Below are positions 1 to 13,234 of a stretch of DNA of 64,000 nucleotides, one piece after another (positions within the stretch are counted from its first letter, which is position 1; each line of letters begins with the position of its first letter). The stretch spans positions 3,946,670 to 4,010,669 of the forward strand of contig KN832554.1 in NCBI GenBank assembly GCA_000827205.1. Direction: 5' to 3'. The notes under the pieces are model-generated. The model worked only from the letters and a program-made list of their open reading frames with translations. It did no database searches and was not told the origin of the DNA. The DNA comes from Plicaturopsis crispa FD-325 SS-3. Lineage: Eukaryota; Basidiomycota; Agaricomycetes; Amylocorticiales; Amylocorticiaceae. A program made the position numbers and the translations under genes.

Positions 1-2767
1 TGGCAATTACGGTGGAGTGAAAGTGGATCGTCTGTATTTAGACGGTATAACTTAGAAACAGCGACGAACGTAGGATAGGGAGATGAGGCACGGCAGATGG
101 TAGAGGGACGTACCGTATTTATACGTCGCGAAACTGATGCTATCAACGTCGAGAGTCGTCGAGTAGATCCATGTGCAGTGACTTCCTTGCAATTCAACTC
201 TACGCCAGGAAGATAGGCGTGCCGCAGGTCCGCAAGCCATTGGGTTGCTGTGGGTTGGCTGTGATTGAATGGGCCGTTAAAGCGACGGAACAAATGATAT
301 ATTAGCGTACAATACAGTGAGCGACGAACGGGGTACGAGCACAGCATAACGCTCATGCATCTCGAGGCGACACATATATAATAGATTTCTGCTCTCATGA
401 GCGCGCGCGCGCCATCAAGCAGCCTATGAGCATATCATCATCGGTACCGAGTCAAAGACCACACTGGCAGTATGAAGGACTTACTACCTCGTAATGGAGT
501 TCCTGATGCATAGCACCTACGTGGTGTAGCCCGGCCGAGCAAAGATGCCAGTTTCACTGCGTAGAAAGAGCCACACACCGTTGTAAGCCGTTCAGGGATG
601 AGATGAAAAGACGGCACTGATACCTAAAAAGTCTCTGATTGTCGGCTTGCAAGTACCCGTAGCCGTGCGTTCGAAGAGGATCGGAAAGCAATCGCTCATC
701 CAGCATGATGAGAACCGACTGTAACTTCGCGCTTACTCCGAAAGGGGAAGTGTGCAAATGTGCAGTGCACGTGTCTAGATGGTTCGTTGTCGAAGAAAAC
801 GAGTAGAGTGTAGCTGTATCTCACGGGATGCAAACCTGGGCTGAGCCTTATTTAAACCTTCACAAAGTACTGCAGTCAATACCAGCGGAGAGGGGATAGA
901 TTGCAACAGTAGTCCTACCAGCAGGTCGATGGCCTACTACGCCACATCAGCTTGTGTAAATAGCGAACGAAGAAACGACTCACAATCGTCAATAATATTG
1001 GCGTGCCGAGATGCGATGCCCATCAAGCTAAACATTCAACAACACGCGTAGCATAGCATGGCATCATCCTAAGTCTGAACGAGAACAGCCGAGAACGCGC
1101 TCTAGCGGCTTAACGCAAGACTGTTCAAACTTCAAATTCATTGTAATGCTATGACCGTGCGCTATGGCGATTTGTGACTGGTGACTTGGATACAGGTTAG
1201 ACTCTATATACGAGTGTAGGTGTGAGAAAACGAGCCTAAACGTGCCCCGTGCGACTCACCTCACTGACCGTCCGATTGTTGTTCTGCGAAGAGGCTAACA
1301 AATCGACAGACTGAAGTTCCCGAACACGAAATGTTGATTTCTTCAAAGTGGCAGTCGTAGGTTCACCACAAGGCGGCACCCTGATGCTAGTAAAACGATA
1401 GCTCATAGTTATATGCTTAGGCAATGGCTAGAACTTGACAATACAACGAGCTGTCGAAAGAGACGTAGATCATGGAGATCAACAAGACCGTCGACATTGC
1501 CACCAGGAGGGAGGACGCCTAGCCCGACCGCCGCTGAGTTTGAATCTTCTTGGACGAACGCGGAGCGGCGTAGGTTCAGGCGCTCGCTCACCTTTAACAT
1601 GTAAGCTTACAGTTGTTCATCCTAGGTTGGTACACATTTTTTGACCATTCACGCTTTCACCCATGGATATTCGAATATGACAGCACCGGCACTGGCTAGG
1701 CCGAACAAAATTGCACAGTCTTGGCTCTTCGGGAACAAGCCAGCAACGCGTAAAGCCGCCATCTTGCGAGTTGTGCCCACATGATCTCACCGCTTCCTCT
1801 TCTCACTGGATTTCCGGGACCCGGATGGCTTATTCTACTCGAATCCGAGGCTCTACTTCATATCGGCGAGTGGCCCACACTAGGAGCTGCGGGGAGGAAT
1901 TGACCACGGTGAGCGCCTCGAACACTGCAAAAATGCATATGTCCGGGGGCTGTCACTTACTGTGAACGGTAGCATCTTCCGTGGAACTCTACTCTCGACG
2001 CGGCATCTGTGATCTTGATGCCCAAACCAGCGCCCCGTTGTCATGTATCATCTGCACTTCCAAGGTGTCCGGCTCCTTGATCCCTCGCGACACAAGTCAT
2101 GAAATCGACACAATCAATGAACGCTTCCCAGCAGATCTCTACCTTCTTGACGCAGGACTACACGGTCCCAGATTAAGCTGTACGATAAATATCCCGAGAA
2201 GGATCAAGGATGTGCGCGGGGCTCACTCCCACTCCTCACACATGCGGTTCCGTCCTGATTTTACGAGCTTTTACTTCGACAGCACACTGGAAATGCCATC
2301 ACGGGTGCTCTCTGCTGCGCTACAGTGGTCACGGCGTCCATCGATATATCCAATTCGGTTGCTCTGTAGCTGTTGTACGTCGTCTTTTTCTGGTTACGGC
2401 CGCTTGACTTGCGCGTCTGATTGTGTTTGCACTTGTTCAAGACGTATTGCATTCATTGCAATCAAATTCTATCATTCACGTGCTGTGAATCTATGTCGTT
2501 CACGCCGCATGGTGCGCGACTGGTATGCAGTTCCAGGACAATCCTCTGCCAGCATCGGGAGGCCGTTGCAATTATGCTCTCAAGTCGGCAGCATGTGCAT
2601 CAAAATATCGGACGAAACGATATCGAGGGTGCAAAATCAATATGGATGCCGGTAACCTTCTGACACCAGCAGCCAGGTATAAAGTGACGAGTTCGAATGC
2701 TCTTGGAAAATCAGGCAGCCCATCTACCTGAGTATCTCCTCCCCTCCTTTCCACCCAACGCATCATT
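1..2767. other. Gene-poor left flank
   Basis: No gene can be supported with confidence in this stretch. Stops are frequent in all frames. An open frame of 224 codons at 1981-2655 (+) resembles nothing known and lacks a sensible exon context. Coding-like scraps occur at 1413-1604 and 1677-1910 on the plus strand and are described among the findings. A short CG-dinucleotide run sits near 400-412. The last 90 bases are the promoter of the thaumatin-like gene. Confidence 0.5.
2678..2683 (+). promoter_or_regulatory. TATA box of the thaumatin-like gene
   Basis: A perfect TATAAA lies 90 bp before the ATG at 2768. Pyrimidine-rich sequence follows it (around 2735-2755), as is usual near fungal transcription starts. 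Confidence 0.6.
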
Positions 2768-3874
2768 ATGAAGTCCTTCACGTCTTTCTTCACCCTCGCT
2801 GTCCTTGCGTCCGTCGCCGCTGCCGACCGGACCATCACGGTCACCAACAAGTGCAGCTACACTGTCTGGTTCGAAGTTTTTGTCCCTCACACAGTGGGGT
2901 ATGCCTACTAACTCTATGTCTAGGCCTGGTCTTTTCACCGACCCCAATGCGGGCACCGTCTTCCCTACACAGACCACCGGGTACGTATCTCTTCTTTCTG
3001 GCATTTACCAACTGTCGCTTATTCTCAGCCCGACCATAGATGGGAGGCCGCGCCTGGATCGAGCATTTCGTTCACTGTTGGCGACGGATGGACCGCCGGC
3101 CGTATTTGGGGCCGTCGCGACTGCGATTTCTCCACGAACCCCGGTCCTAACTCTTGCGTCACTGGGGGTTGCAATGGCGGCCTTGTGTGCGACAAGAACA
3201 CCGGCACTGGTGTCCCTCCCGCGACCGTTGCGGAGTTCACCCTGAACGGCGACGGCAACCAGGACTTCTACGATGGTGAGCAGATAATTCATGGCGCCAT
3301 CTATCCCGCGACTAAACATTATGGCTCGTAGTCTCCTTGGTTGACGGCTTCAACATTCCGTTGGCGATTACGAACGACAAGGACTGCTCAGTCGCCTCTT
3401 GCCCGGTAGACCTCAACGCAGACTGTGAGTGCATGTCTGTATATGCTACGCACTACCCAAGTGACTGAGGGATTCTGTCTAGGCCCTGAGGAACTCGCCG
3501 GGCCATCCGGTCCCTCTGGCAACGAGGGCTGCAAGAGTGCTTGCTTGGCTAACGTCGACGGCACCCCGTGTACGCATGCATTTCTTTATATTGTAGATCT
3601 ATATTGACATGCCCTCTGTTGCAACAGCCGACTCAGCAAACTGCTGCACGGGAAGCCACAGCACGGCAGCCACCTGCCCCAACAGCACTGTCACCGACTA
3701 CAGCTTCTTCAGTGCGTATTGCAGCCTATCTCGATTTCACATTGATCTCATTTCTCATCAGAGAGCAACTGCCCCGACTCCTACGCCTACGCCTACGACG
3801 AGTCCAGCGGAACTGCTCTATGGCGCTGCGACAGCTCTAAGGAGATCGACTACACTGTCACCTTCTGCCCTTGA
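2768..3874 (+). CDS. Secreted thaumatin-like protein (GH152 type)
   Basis: The ATG at 2768 opens a signal peptide (MKSFTSFFTLAVLASVAAAD) followed by RTITVTNKCSYTVWF, the hallmark N-terminus of thaumatin-like proteins. About seven exons split by 50-60 bp introns give the rest in order: RPGLFTDPNAGTVF, SSISFTVGDGWTAGRIWGRR, a Cys-rich stretch CVTGGCNGGLVCD, DGFNIPLAI, and a C-terminus YTVTFCP with the stop at 3872-3874. These are family blocks, and the many Cys residues fit the usual eight-disulphide fold. Basidiomycete members act outside the cell or in the wall. Some have beta-1,3-glucanase activity and take part in fruit-body autolysis. Enzymatic activity here is inferred from the family only. 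The gene looks whole, with a TATA box 90 bp upstream. Confidence 0.9.
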
Positions 3875-4449
3875 GGCAAGAACGCTCCTTCCGCTCGTCA
3901 TTGACGCGCTTAGGATTGCGCAGAAAAGGGCGTAACCTGGAAAATCTGCACCACTTATTTATCTAAATTGTTGTTTGTATGTCAACTCGTCCGTTCGTTA
4001 TATATTTATTGTGTGCATAGTTCCTCCAAAACATTTCCGTCGGCTAAGTCGTGTGGCCTGGGGAAGTCAGGCACAAGGTCGCGGTCTTCGACGTAAGTCG
4101 AGAAAAGTGTTCAACTATAGCTTGCCCCTCTACTCCGCGGAAAAAAGCTTGCATGTGAGGTCTGCCAGTGGATGACCCATCCTACTGCACCATATGCAGA
4201 CATGTTCGCACCGTCTTGTCAACAATGTTCAAGCTATAAGCAAGTCTATGGTAAGCACATGGATAGCCCTGGCCCCGGAAAGGTCCCTGCAGGCTGCAGC
4301 ATGAACCTGCATGAGCGGCCCCGACAGGCCCCGACGCGGCGGCGTAGATCTCGTCAGGGGCTATTTCTTCTTGAGATTTTTGAAAGTTCGCGATGCACGC
4401 GCGCGTCGAGACACGTACCGTTTTCCTTGCTATCCTCTAGCCTCAAACA
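3875..4449. other. Intergenic, thaumatin-like to URB1
   Basis: This is the 3' region of the thaumatin-like gene and the promoter of URB1. No coding, repeat or RNA signal was recognised. Confidence 0.5.
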
Positions 4450-7400
4450 ATGTCTCGTCGGGAGCCACAAAGCGGTGTCGATCCGCCCAATAAACGTCCA
4501 AGGCTCTCGAAGAACGAGAAAGGAGGATACAGATTCACGAATGCGAACGAGATCCGCTTGAGTCTCCGGAACGCGGACGGACTGAACGAAAGTACGCAGA
4601 ACGAGACTTTTACCTGCTTTACATGTCGCCAACCGTTTGCCTCTTTAACAGCTTTGACCGCACTTAGGAATCAATTTACTGTGAAATATAACGAGACTTC
4701 GATCGCCCCTCAAGACGAGCGGCTTTTGCTCGCACAAAACTGGCTGGACGCTGTTCCGGGAGCACAAGATATATTTGAGATATGGGAGAGCGTGAATCAG
4801 GTATGCGACCGTGCATTTCATACGCTTTCTCCTGCTAAAACTTTCAGCAGCAACGACAACAGCCTCTCATAGCGCTTGCTGTTTCCCTCTTGTCTTGCCT
4901 GTTGACGCTTCTGTCTACACATTATTCACACCATTCATATGGCCATCCAATTATCAGGACTTTGCTATCTCCCGCATGGATGCGTCGACTGACCTCTTAC
5001 CTGGGGGGATCTCACACGGAGCTTACGCTGGTGACTTTGAAGCTATTAAACAGTCTGTCTGCCTTTGCCAGTGGACGAGAACGGAAGAATATCTTGGAGG
5101 CTTTTCCTTGGGAAATCAAGGTGCGCAAGTCGTTCTTCTCCGCCCTTTTCGTTTACTTAGTCGTGCCATCTGATTCGTAGTCGCTCCCAAAACTCCTCAA
5201 CATGCGACGAAGATCCAAAACCGAAGAGTATGCTGATACGCTGGTTAGACCAGGTACGTTTACATTCAAAAATATGCAATCCATCTAATGTTCGTCAAGA
5301 TATTCGTACTCTATATGTACTCTTCATCCTCAGTTTCGTCGAACCGGAGACTACGTCGTCCGTAAAGGCTGCATTTTTAGAACAACACCGCGACATATTC
5401 CTCTCGATGTTCAAAGGCTTGCGGCAGGACGCATATGGTGTAGTGCGCAAAGTGCTTGAAATTTGCTGGGCAGGCATTTGGTCTGATGCCAAAGTGAAAC
5501 GGACGATCAAAATCGGTCTCTTCAACGAGATGACACTCTCCCAGGTATTCTGAAGTGCTTACGTTCCCCATGCTGTTCTCCCGTTGACTGGCTCCACGCA
5601 GATCATCAAATTATACGAACGCACTGCACCAGAGGATCAGGACCCTGATCACGTTACTGCGGACCTCATCCACCACTTCCTCCTCGCAATATGCACTCGT
5701 CCGGGGATAGGTGTTTGTTTCCGCGATCGCGGCTGGTTCCCGAGGGAGTTCGACGAAGATAGGACAGCTGCTGACGACAGTAGTCACACCGCCCATAAGG
5801 GCGGGAAGATATACAACAAAATATTGTCGAATATCTTGAAGGGCCTAAAAGTAAACGAGGATTCGCGCCAGCAGGAGTTGGCGTTGAAAATCATGACTGC
5901 TTGTCCGGAGCTTGTGGCTGGGTATTTTTGCTTCTGCATTATGTGTCTTGTTTTCCCTGTTGATATCGCGTTTTTCTAGGTATTGGCCCGCGGCGGCGCT
6001 TACATTGGAGCCCCGCTTGTCCAGTAAATGGATCGCGAACATATCGTTTTTTGGCACTATAATCTCCCTCCCCGTTCCATCGTCAACATTCCTCCTTCCC
6101 AACAGCGATCTCTACCAGCCCACACCACCCCCTTTATCTAGTACACTCGAAAACATCCTACCTGCGGTACACACCAAAATACATTTCTCGAAAGGCCTGC
6201 AGTCGGCGTCTCCGCTTGTTCAGCACTGCACCGCCCTTGCGCTTGCCAAGTGCCTCACCAAATATGGCGAGGTCGTGCGTGCATTCCGCCATATCGCAAA
6301 TGCACTAGAGGAGGACGAAATAGACGGCCAATGGCTCAGGCGTCTTGGCGAGGTCGAGCGGGAAGTGCGGAAACGCATACCGGACTTCCAGGTCGTGGTC
6401 GCGTTTTCGCAGCAAAAATCTACAGAGGTTCCCGCACCGGGGGTCTTATCCAATGCGACGCGGACTTTGCTGCTAAGCGAATGTGCGCAGAGACTGCTTT
6501 GGCTTTATCATCGGTATTTGCCACTGCTGGTCGGCGAAGCCAGATTTGATGTCGGGAAGCTGCTCACAAACTTGCTGGACGCGTCAACGGGCGCAGAGTC
6601 TGAGGACGGCAATGAAGAAGAGGAGTCTGATGAGGAGGATGGACAAGAAAGCGATGTTGACATGGAGCGAGAGGAGGAGGATGGAGCGTCCCCAGACGTA
6701 GACGAGATGCGCGTAGATGGAAGTGACGATGCAAGCGAAGAAAGCGACGGTAGCGACGATGGTGCGGATGAAGAGCAGCCGATCGACCCAACCTTCAACC
6801 TACAAACCGTCCGCCAGCTACACATACTGCGGCTATTGAAAGAAAGCGACCAGTTCTCATGGTCAAGTAAAATGGGTACGCCTTAGATTTCCTCACATGT
6901 CTAATATTCGCTCACCGTGGTATCGCTCAGCCTCATCATCTCACAGCTACCTCTACGTGTTGCTCAAGGCATACAATGTAGCTGAGAACTCCGCCATTCG
7001 CTCTGCGCTTACCTCCTTGCTTCGGCATGTTCTGTCCGAAAGCATACTATTCCAGGACGATCCTGATGAGGTGCAGATCTGGCTTGACTCCATCCTCACA
7101 ATACCTCGTGTGCCAGGCACAGAATCGCCGGACGGAGCACCCTTGACCGATGAAGGCGACAGCGTTGTCGTCTTCTTGGACGACTGTGTGCAACGGTGCA
7201 TCAAGACACCCTACCGATATCTGGAAGACATTCAGTCGTTGGCTCGCACGGATGCTTCTGACACGGACTCCAATACTGTCCGAGAACGGCGCAACGTATA
7301 CCCTAGTCCTCTGCTCATGACTGTTGTGGAACAGCTGAACGCAAAAGCGGCGAGCAAGCTTCTGACGCCCTCGGATGTTCTTGCCTTGGCCTCCTTTGTC

Positions 7401-10400
7401 CGTAGGCTGGTGTTCAGGCTGTCAACGAAGCAGGACGGCCTCCAATTTGTCGACGCCGTTGCAAAAAAGATCGATTCATCCCTGCACGTTGACAAGTTGT
7501 TCCCGGAGCATCCTACCGTGACCAATGCCATTCGCCGGGAAGTGTTTATCCTCTATGCGTGCCTTCAATATCCTCCAAAGTCTGCGCCCTCTCGACCTTC
7601 ACACTCGGATTCCGCGGTCGACGATTTCCTGGCTGCTGTGGAACAAATGCCAATTCGTAAGTGTATCACTCCAGAGTGCACCTGTTCTACTGCTGACGAC
7701 CCAAACTAGCTGATGAAGCAGCAGCCCGAAAGAAATGTGCATTCGAGCTTGTGGATTGGCTGCGATTACTAGAGTATCCTCTGCGTCCACAAGACCTTAC
7801 ACGCCTTACAGCACTCATTGCGCGGTTCTACGAACCAGCACTCTCCGCAGTTATTGAGAACCTAGATCCAGCCCAAGACCTGCTCTGGCAAGGGCTGGAT
7901 ATCATATCTCAACTCCCTGAACTGATTGATAAGTGAGGGCCTTTGTTTTGTACAAAAATATGTCTCGTACTCACGTATCTCATCAGACTTCAGTTCGAGT
8001 GGCTCTTCATCAACTCAAGCGATGCCGAGTTAGCCGACTCATCGTGTCAAACTGCGTTGGTGCAGCTTGTAGACACAGAACTTGTCGGTGCCAAGAGGGC
8101 CTTCTGCGTGATCGCTCATGGTATCGAGTCCTCGAAGGACCAACCTCTTTTGCAACGGGAACTACTGCTACTCTCTGCCGCTATCATGGACCAACTGAAG
8201 ACGACAGTAACCCCGCTAGAGTTCGAGGCCTTGAAGACTTTCATTTTCACCCAATCCCAAGCCATACAGGATATCTGTATCTTGCAGCATTCATTGCTTC
8301 CACTACATCAAGGTAGGCAGGCGCATGCATGGTTTCCCCCCTTGTACTGACCATTGATTGTTTCTCCTGAGATTTAGGTTTAGCCAAATTTATTGCGGCT
8401 TCACTGGATCCAAGCAGCACGCTTGATCAAAACCTGGTTGCCGATATAACAGCACATTGGTCGACTGTCCTAAAATCTGCCATACAGTCAGGAAAACACG
8501 ACGAGGTGAGGCTTCTTGCGAACGTGCTATCTGCGCTTCGCTTATTATATTGCTAGACCATCCCGGCCGTGCTATGGATCAGCTACATGGAACAAAGTGA
8601 TTTGTATGACCTTTTCGATTTTGTTTGTGATAATGGTGGCGATACCGTCGACTCTCCTTTTCTCGACGTACTGGGTGCCATCTTGGATGCCGCTGCCAAG
8701 TCACTCCACAAAGCCGATATCGCTACCGCACCGGAGAGTGCTCTGCGCTCACGCCTGACTCGACTTCTAGCTTTACGCCGAGTTCTGCCGAACTCTTTGG
8801 TATTGGAAAATCTCATAGCCACAGCTCTGGATGCACATCTACCCGCCTATCCAGACGGCCAGTCTCTGCTCGTCAACAATCTTGAGCCTCTACAACTCTA
8901 TAAGATCTCCCTGCGCTCCGAGGATCGATGGTCTCGACAATCCCACTCTACTCCGGAACACCTCACTATTCGAGCATTTCTAGATCAATCGTCCTGGTCA
9001 GACTCTACAGCTCGTATTATTTCAAGTATGCTATATCGACAGCACTTCCCTGCCGACATATTCTTGGAATGGCTTGGCACCAACGAATGCTTTGCATTGA
9101 CCACGCGTCATTTGGCAACGACACTCCTCGCCTTTTTCGATTCCAACGAATCCTTAGGCGACTTGCGTAGTGAAGACTGTCAGTGTATGAACGCCCACAT
9201 TTCACGTCTTGTTGCCACCATTGCCGATTCTCCGAGCCCTCGAGATCTACGTGTCGTGTGCAAGGACTGTGTCCTTTCGATATCACAAGCTATTCCTTCT
9301 TTCCGGGGCCAAGTTGCCGCGCACGTAAAGAGTGCCATCGACGCGTTGCCTGTGGAGACCATTACTCTGGAACTTGTATCTCTAGGAAGACGACTGCACA
9401 CGACGATTCCTCTTGGAATTGAAGTAATCCTGGTTCTCAATCAGGGACTGCAGTGGGCGGTTAGGTACCTTTCGGGAGCACATGAAGATGTGGAAAAGCA
9501 GAGTGTTCTCGAAGAACTCAGTAAGTCGGTTCATTTATAATCAAACTGGGGAAAATCTAACGCTCCCAACAGCTTCCCTGGTGAAAACTTCGCCCGATGC
9601 TGCCGTTCACCTTGTGGATCCTGTATTGACCGCGGTCGTTCAAAATCGACTATCCGACGCGGTCGCGCTCAACCTCATGATCGCTCTTGTGCAGAAAACG
9701 GCACTGAAGGGGAGTCTTTTGACTTCTTCATTCAATTCGTCTCACCGAGATCCATTGATTCAGCCGGCGAATGTGAACCGATACATACAAGCGATTTTAC
9801 AACATCCTCATTTCTTCAAATTTGCTAGGTCGACGTCTCCTGCCAGGGACGCTTTGGTTGGCGTTTTATATGCACTCTTCATCACGCACCCCACGAATAC
9901 ATGCCAACCCACGCACGTGGAACCTCTCGTGCGCGTGTATCAGGGCACGCTATCCTCTGCGGACAGGCAATTGCTGTCAATATTCCAACTATTTGAAGAT
10001 CAGCGGAAGACTTCAGTGGCGTCCTTGCTTTGTAGGTGGTCGACAACCTCCGACACCCCTTCTCTCAACGCTCTCGAAGCGCTACAGAGCTTGGATGCTG
10101 TTCGTGTTCTTCGGTCGAGTCTTGCTTTCCCCAATCGCAGGCATCTAACAGACGACACCGTGAAATCCCAGTCACTGGAGGACGAAAACCTTTATGATCC
10201 TGTATTCGTCATTTTACTCTTCTGGCGCGTCATCACGGACGGTCCCCCCGACTCCGCGGTCGGCTGGGTGCAGCTCTTCAGGACGAATGTTGTAGGCTTG
10301 CTCATCCGAGCGTTGTCATCCAAGGATGTGCTCATTCGCGACCTCGCCTTGTCACAGTTATCGGCAATGTGGAAATGCCTTGAAGTACGTTTTTTTCCTC

Positions 10401-11645
10401 TTACCGCCACCAGCTGACGTTCCAACAATTTCATTTTCCTATAGTTTGTTGACATGCAAGAGAAGCCGCATGTTGTGTACATCATGAACGTGCTGAAAGA
10501 TCTCATTCCCCCACCTTCTGAAGAACCAACCCGACGATTGCCAACATACACCACTCTCATTCTCCTTCATGCGCTCAGAGGGGTGTTCTATCCCTCCAAC
10601 TTCATATATCCGTTGACAGCACGGTTCCTTCTCCAACGGCCCGAACTTGACATCACGGATGTACCCATGCTCTACGGTATGCTATATAGCAGCACCGACG
10701 ACTGGAAAAAAGAACGCGGGTGGATCCTCCGATTCTTGGCGGACGGAATGACCAGTACGGATGAGTGGAGGATTTTCAAGAGGAGGCACACGTGGGACCT
10801 GCTGTCCAGCTTGTTCCAAAGCTCGGAAAAGGATCGCATCCTCAGGAACGGTGTTCTAGAGGCACGTCTTGTTATCGTTGTTGCCAAAAGCAATGCGTAC
10901 TAACCTTCACCGTAGGTTCTCGCCAATTTGACTTGCAACATCCAAGCCACAACATCTTTGATCCTAAAATCGTCTCTGCTGACGTGGATCGAAATGCAGC
11001 TGCAGACTGTTAAGAATAACGAGGGTATTGCATGGGTCCGAATCCTCGAGAACATCGTGGTGATAGTGGACCCCGGCAAGATGGAGTCCTCAATTCAAGG
11101 TGCATGGCGTTCCTCGCTATGTAGATGCCTTTCTCTGTTACTAGATGATGAAACATCTTGTGAGTCTTTATTTCCCTTTCCTCATTCTTATCAACTCGTA
11201 CTAAACCATGGCTTGTGTAGCATCATCAACGGCTATATTCGCTCTTGCGGTTCCAGTCATCTTGCGCCTCAGTCTTCTTCCGGGCCCTCTTGTTCCCGAC
11301 CTTCCGATACTGGTCTCCCGAGGAGTTGCACATTTGAAACAACTGGAGAAAAACATCACATTAGCACCGGGGTGGCAGAAGACTGCATCTCAACCGACCG
11401 TTTCTCCTCTGCCACCGTATGGTGCCCGGGAGATACACGCCAGCGTCCCAACCGAGGATCTGCTGCACATCTGGGGTACCTCTGTGGAGGCGTTATGGCG
11501 CGTGAACATGGCGTTCGACACCAAACTACCTACATGGAATACACTTTCGTGTAGGATGTTGATGTGGAGGGCGATGACAGGCGTCGAAGGGAGTCAAACC
11601 GGTGAATGGACGCGAACAAATGTGGTCAGGAATTTGCGCTCGTAA
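4450..11645 (+). CDS. URB1: Nucleolar pre-ribosomal-associated protein 1 (Urb1/Npa1)
   Basis: This large multi-exon gene encodes roughly 2,100 residues. The start at 4450 (MSRREPQSGVDPPNKRPRLS) gives a basic, nuclear-localising N-terminus. The Npa1 N-terminal domain follows (LTALRNQFTVKYNE, then DIRTLYVLFILSFVEPETTS, then AYGVVRKVLEICWAGIWSD). A highly acidic Asp/Glu/Ser stretch lies at about 6590-6780. The long helical-repeat body continues to the conserved C-terminal NopRA1 region, ending MLMWRAMTGVEG..VVRNLRS near 11643. In yeast Npa1/Urb1 scaffolds the earliest pre-60S particle in the nucleolus with Urb2, Dbp6, Nop8 and Rsa3. Introns are short; those near 4801-4847 and 5119-5180 restore the frame. 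A 60-bp in-frame segment at 4592-4651 is probably also an intron, because removing it joins GLNE to ALTALRNQF. The gene appears intact. Confidence 0.9.
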
Positions 11646-11744
11646 CATATGATGTATGGGTATGTGGATGTAAGATCAAGTACAGTTGAGGACGATACAT
11701 TGTGTTTGTTTCCAAAGTTGGGGGAATAAGGTACTAGTAAATTG

Positions 11745-13234
11745 TCAAAGTTTAGATATGGGTTTTCCATCGTGCAGGAGACATTCATAGAGTCGCTGCC
11801 CTAGTCGGTCTGGTATCTGTTGAGGCACCTACGTCGAGCGACTGTTAGCTAATGGTCACCGATCATGTTTTTCGGACATACCAGGTGGCCTACCCCTTCC
11901 AGTCGAGACACTGACGCAAACTTTCGCCCAGACGCGGGATCAACGACCGCTTCGTGAACTTTCCTCGGCCTTTGCAAAGGGTTGACAAAGAGAGAAAACT
12001 TCAGATGTGCGCCCATAGACGGAACCTTTTCCTCGTACTCACAGAAAATCGTTGATCGCGCCAAATATTATGTGCACCGGCAGGCTAGCACACGCCTTGT
12101 TGAGATCTTGTACGGGCTTAGTGGGTCCGTGAACATCTCTGTACATGGTCTACCGTGTTTCTCCTTAGCTCTAAGTAGTCACTGGCAATGGTAGAACGAA
12201 CTCACAGCTTCCTGCTCTCGCGTGCATGCGAGAGTCACGCCGTTGTACGGCGCATCTGTGTAAAATGATCCTGGATGAGGCCTTAAAGCGTGGCGCTAGC
12301 GAGGACATCCGTGTATTATTTAGTACTCTGGTAAAGGTAGTACTTGGTAACAGACTGATAGCACGTACAACATACAGATCAACCACCTTGGGATGCCATG
12401 CGACTGCGCGGTCTTTCGAGGTGAAGAACTTGTGTGCGGCCTCCCGGCTCGGCCAGACGTCGCGCCGCTCATAAGCAGTCTTCAAGAGCGCCATCCGAAG
12501 TGGATGCAGAGGTTTAGCGCCCGCAGGACTCAGCATCGATTCGATTAAAATGAGGGACTTGAAGGGCAAGGCTGGTTGTATATGTTGCAATATCGTACTG
12601 AATTAACGCCCTAGGTTAGCATTGGATAAAAACTCGACCCGCAAGCGATTTACATGGCGACACCACCCAAGGAGTGCCCAATTCCGACCAGATGTCTGTT
12701 CCGGAAATCAATTCGAGCTCCGTGGTCCGGGCCTGCAGAGAGAAAGTAGTGGACGCTCTGAGCGTATTTCTCACAAGTGACTATATTTCACTCCCGTCAG
12801 TCATGGAGGAGAGCACAAATTACAAGGAACCAGCGCACGCACAGTTGTTATAAAATTCCGGCGCTTGAAGAGCTTGCTCGTTCAACTGCGCAGCGGCGCC
12901 GTGATTCGGGCAGTCGAGTGCCCAAGCTATTCAAGTACATGATCAGCAGTGGTACCGCCTGCGGCCATTTTCTACAACGAGTCAGTGAAATTGTAATATA
13001 CATACCTTCTTTAATTTTGAGAGGACCTGAGCGCGCTAGCGATAGATTGAAAAGCCTCTCCATTGTAGGTTCCCATGTCTCCTTGTGAAAACTAGTAGAG
13101 TGGAGGAATATCAAAGTCAAAGTATCGGCACATTCTGCGTCCAAGGGGTCGAAAGCGGGGTGCCAGTAGCGCTTAGCAGTGATGTGAAGAGGGTAGTCGA
13201 AGCATGGCTCGTAAACAAAGGACTCTTGCTGCAT
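11745..13234 (-). CDS. Peroxisomal alpha/beta-hydrolase (Lpx1-like) with PTS1
   Basis: The ATG at 13234 begins MQQESFVYEPCFDYPLH. Splicing about seven short introns gives, in order: LTLIFLHSTSFHKETWEP (oxyanion region), KEAWALDCPNHGAAAQLNEQ, KYAQSVHYFLSAGPDHG, VGIGHSLGGVAITILQHIQP (nucleophile elbow GHSLGG), SLILIESMLSPAG, HALRPHPGSFYTD, HGPTKPVQDLNKACASLPVH, FGAINDFL, and RLEGVGHLVPQQIPDRLGQR with the catalytic-type His. The protein ends HDGKPISKL with the stop at 11745-11747. The tripeptide SKL is a canonical type-1 peroxisome signal. Serine-hydrolase residues are all visible. Yeast Lpx1 is the nearest named relative I know, and lipase or esterase activity is inferred from it. Despite fragmented reading frames the gene looks whole. 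A TATA box lies 64 bp before the ATG. Confidence 0.85.

Noticed and set aside
396-415. Short alternating CG run
   Set aside because: Too short to be more than simple sequence, and no surrounding feature uses it.
1981-2655. Open frame of 224 codons on the plus strand
   Set aside because: Its translation is Cys/Ser/Arg-rich with no family resemblance, it runs into the thaumatin promoter region, and it lacks flanking exons.
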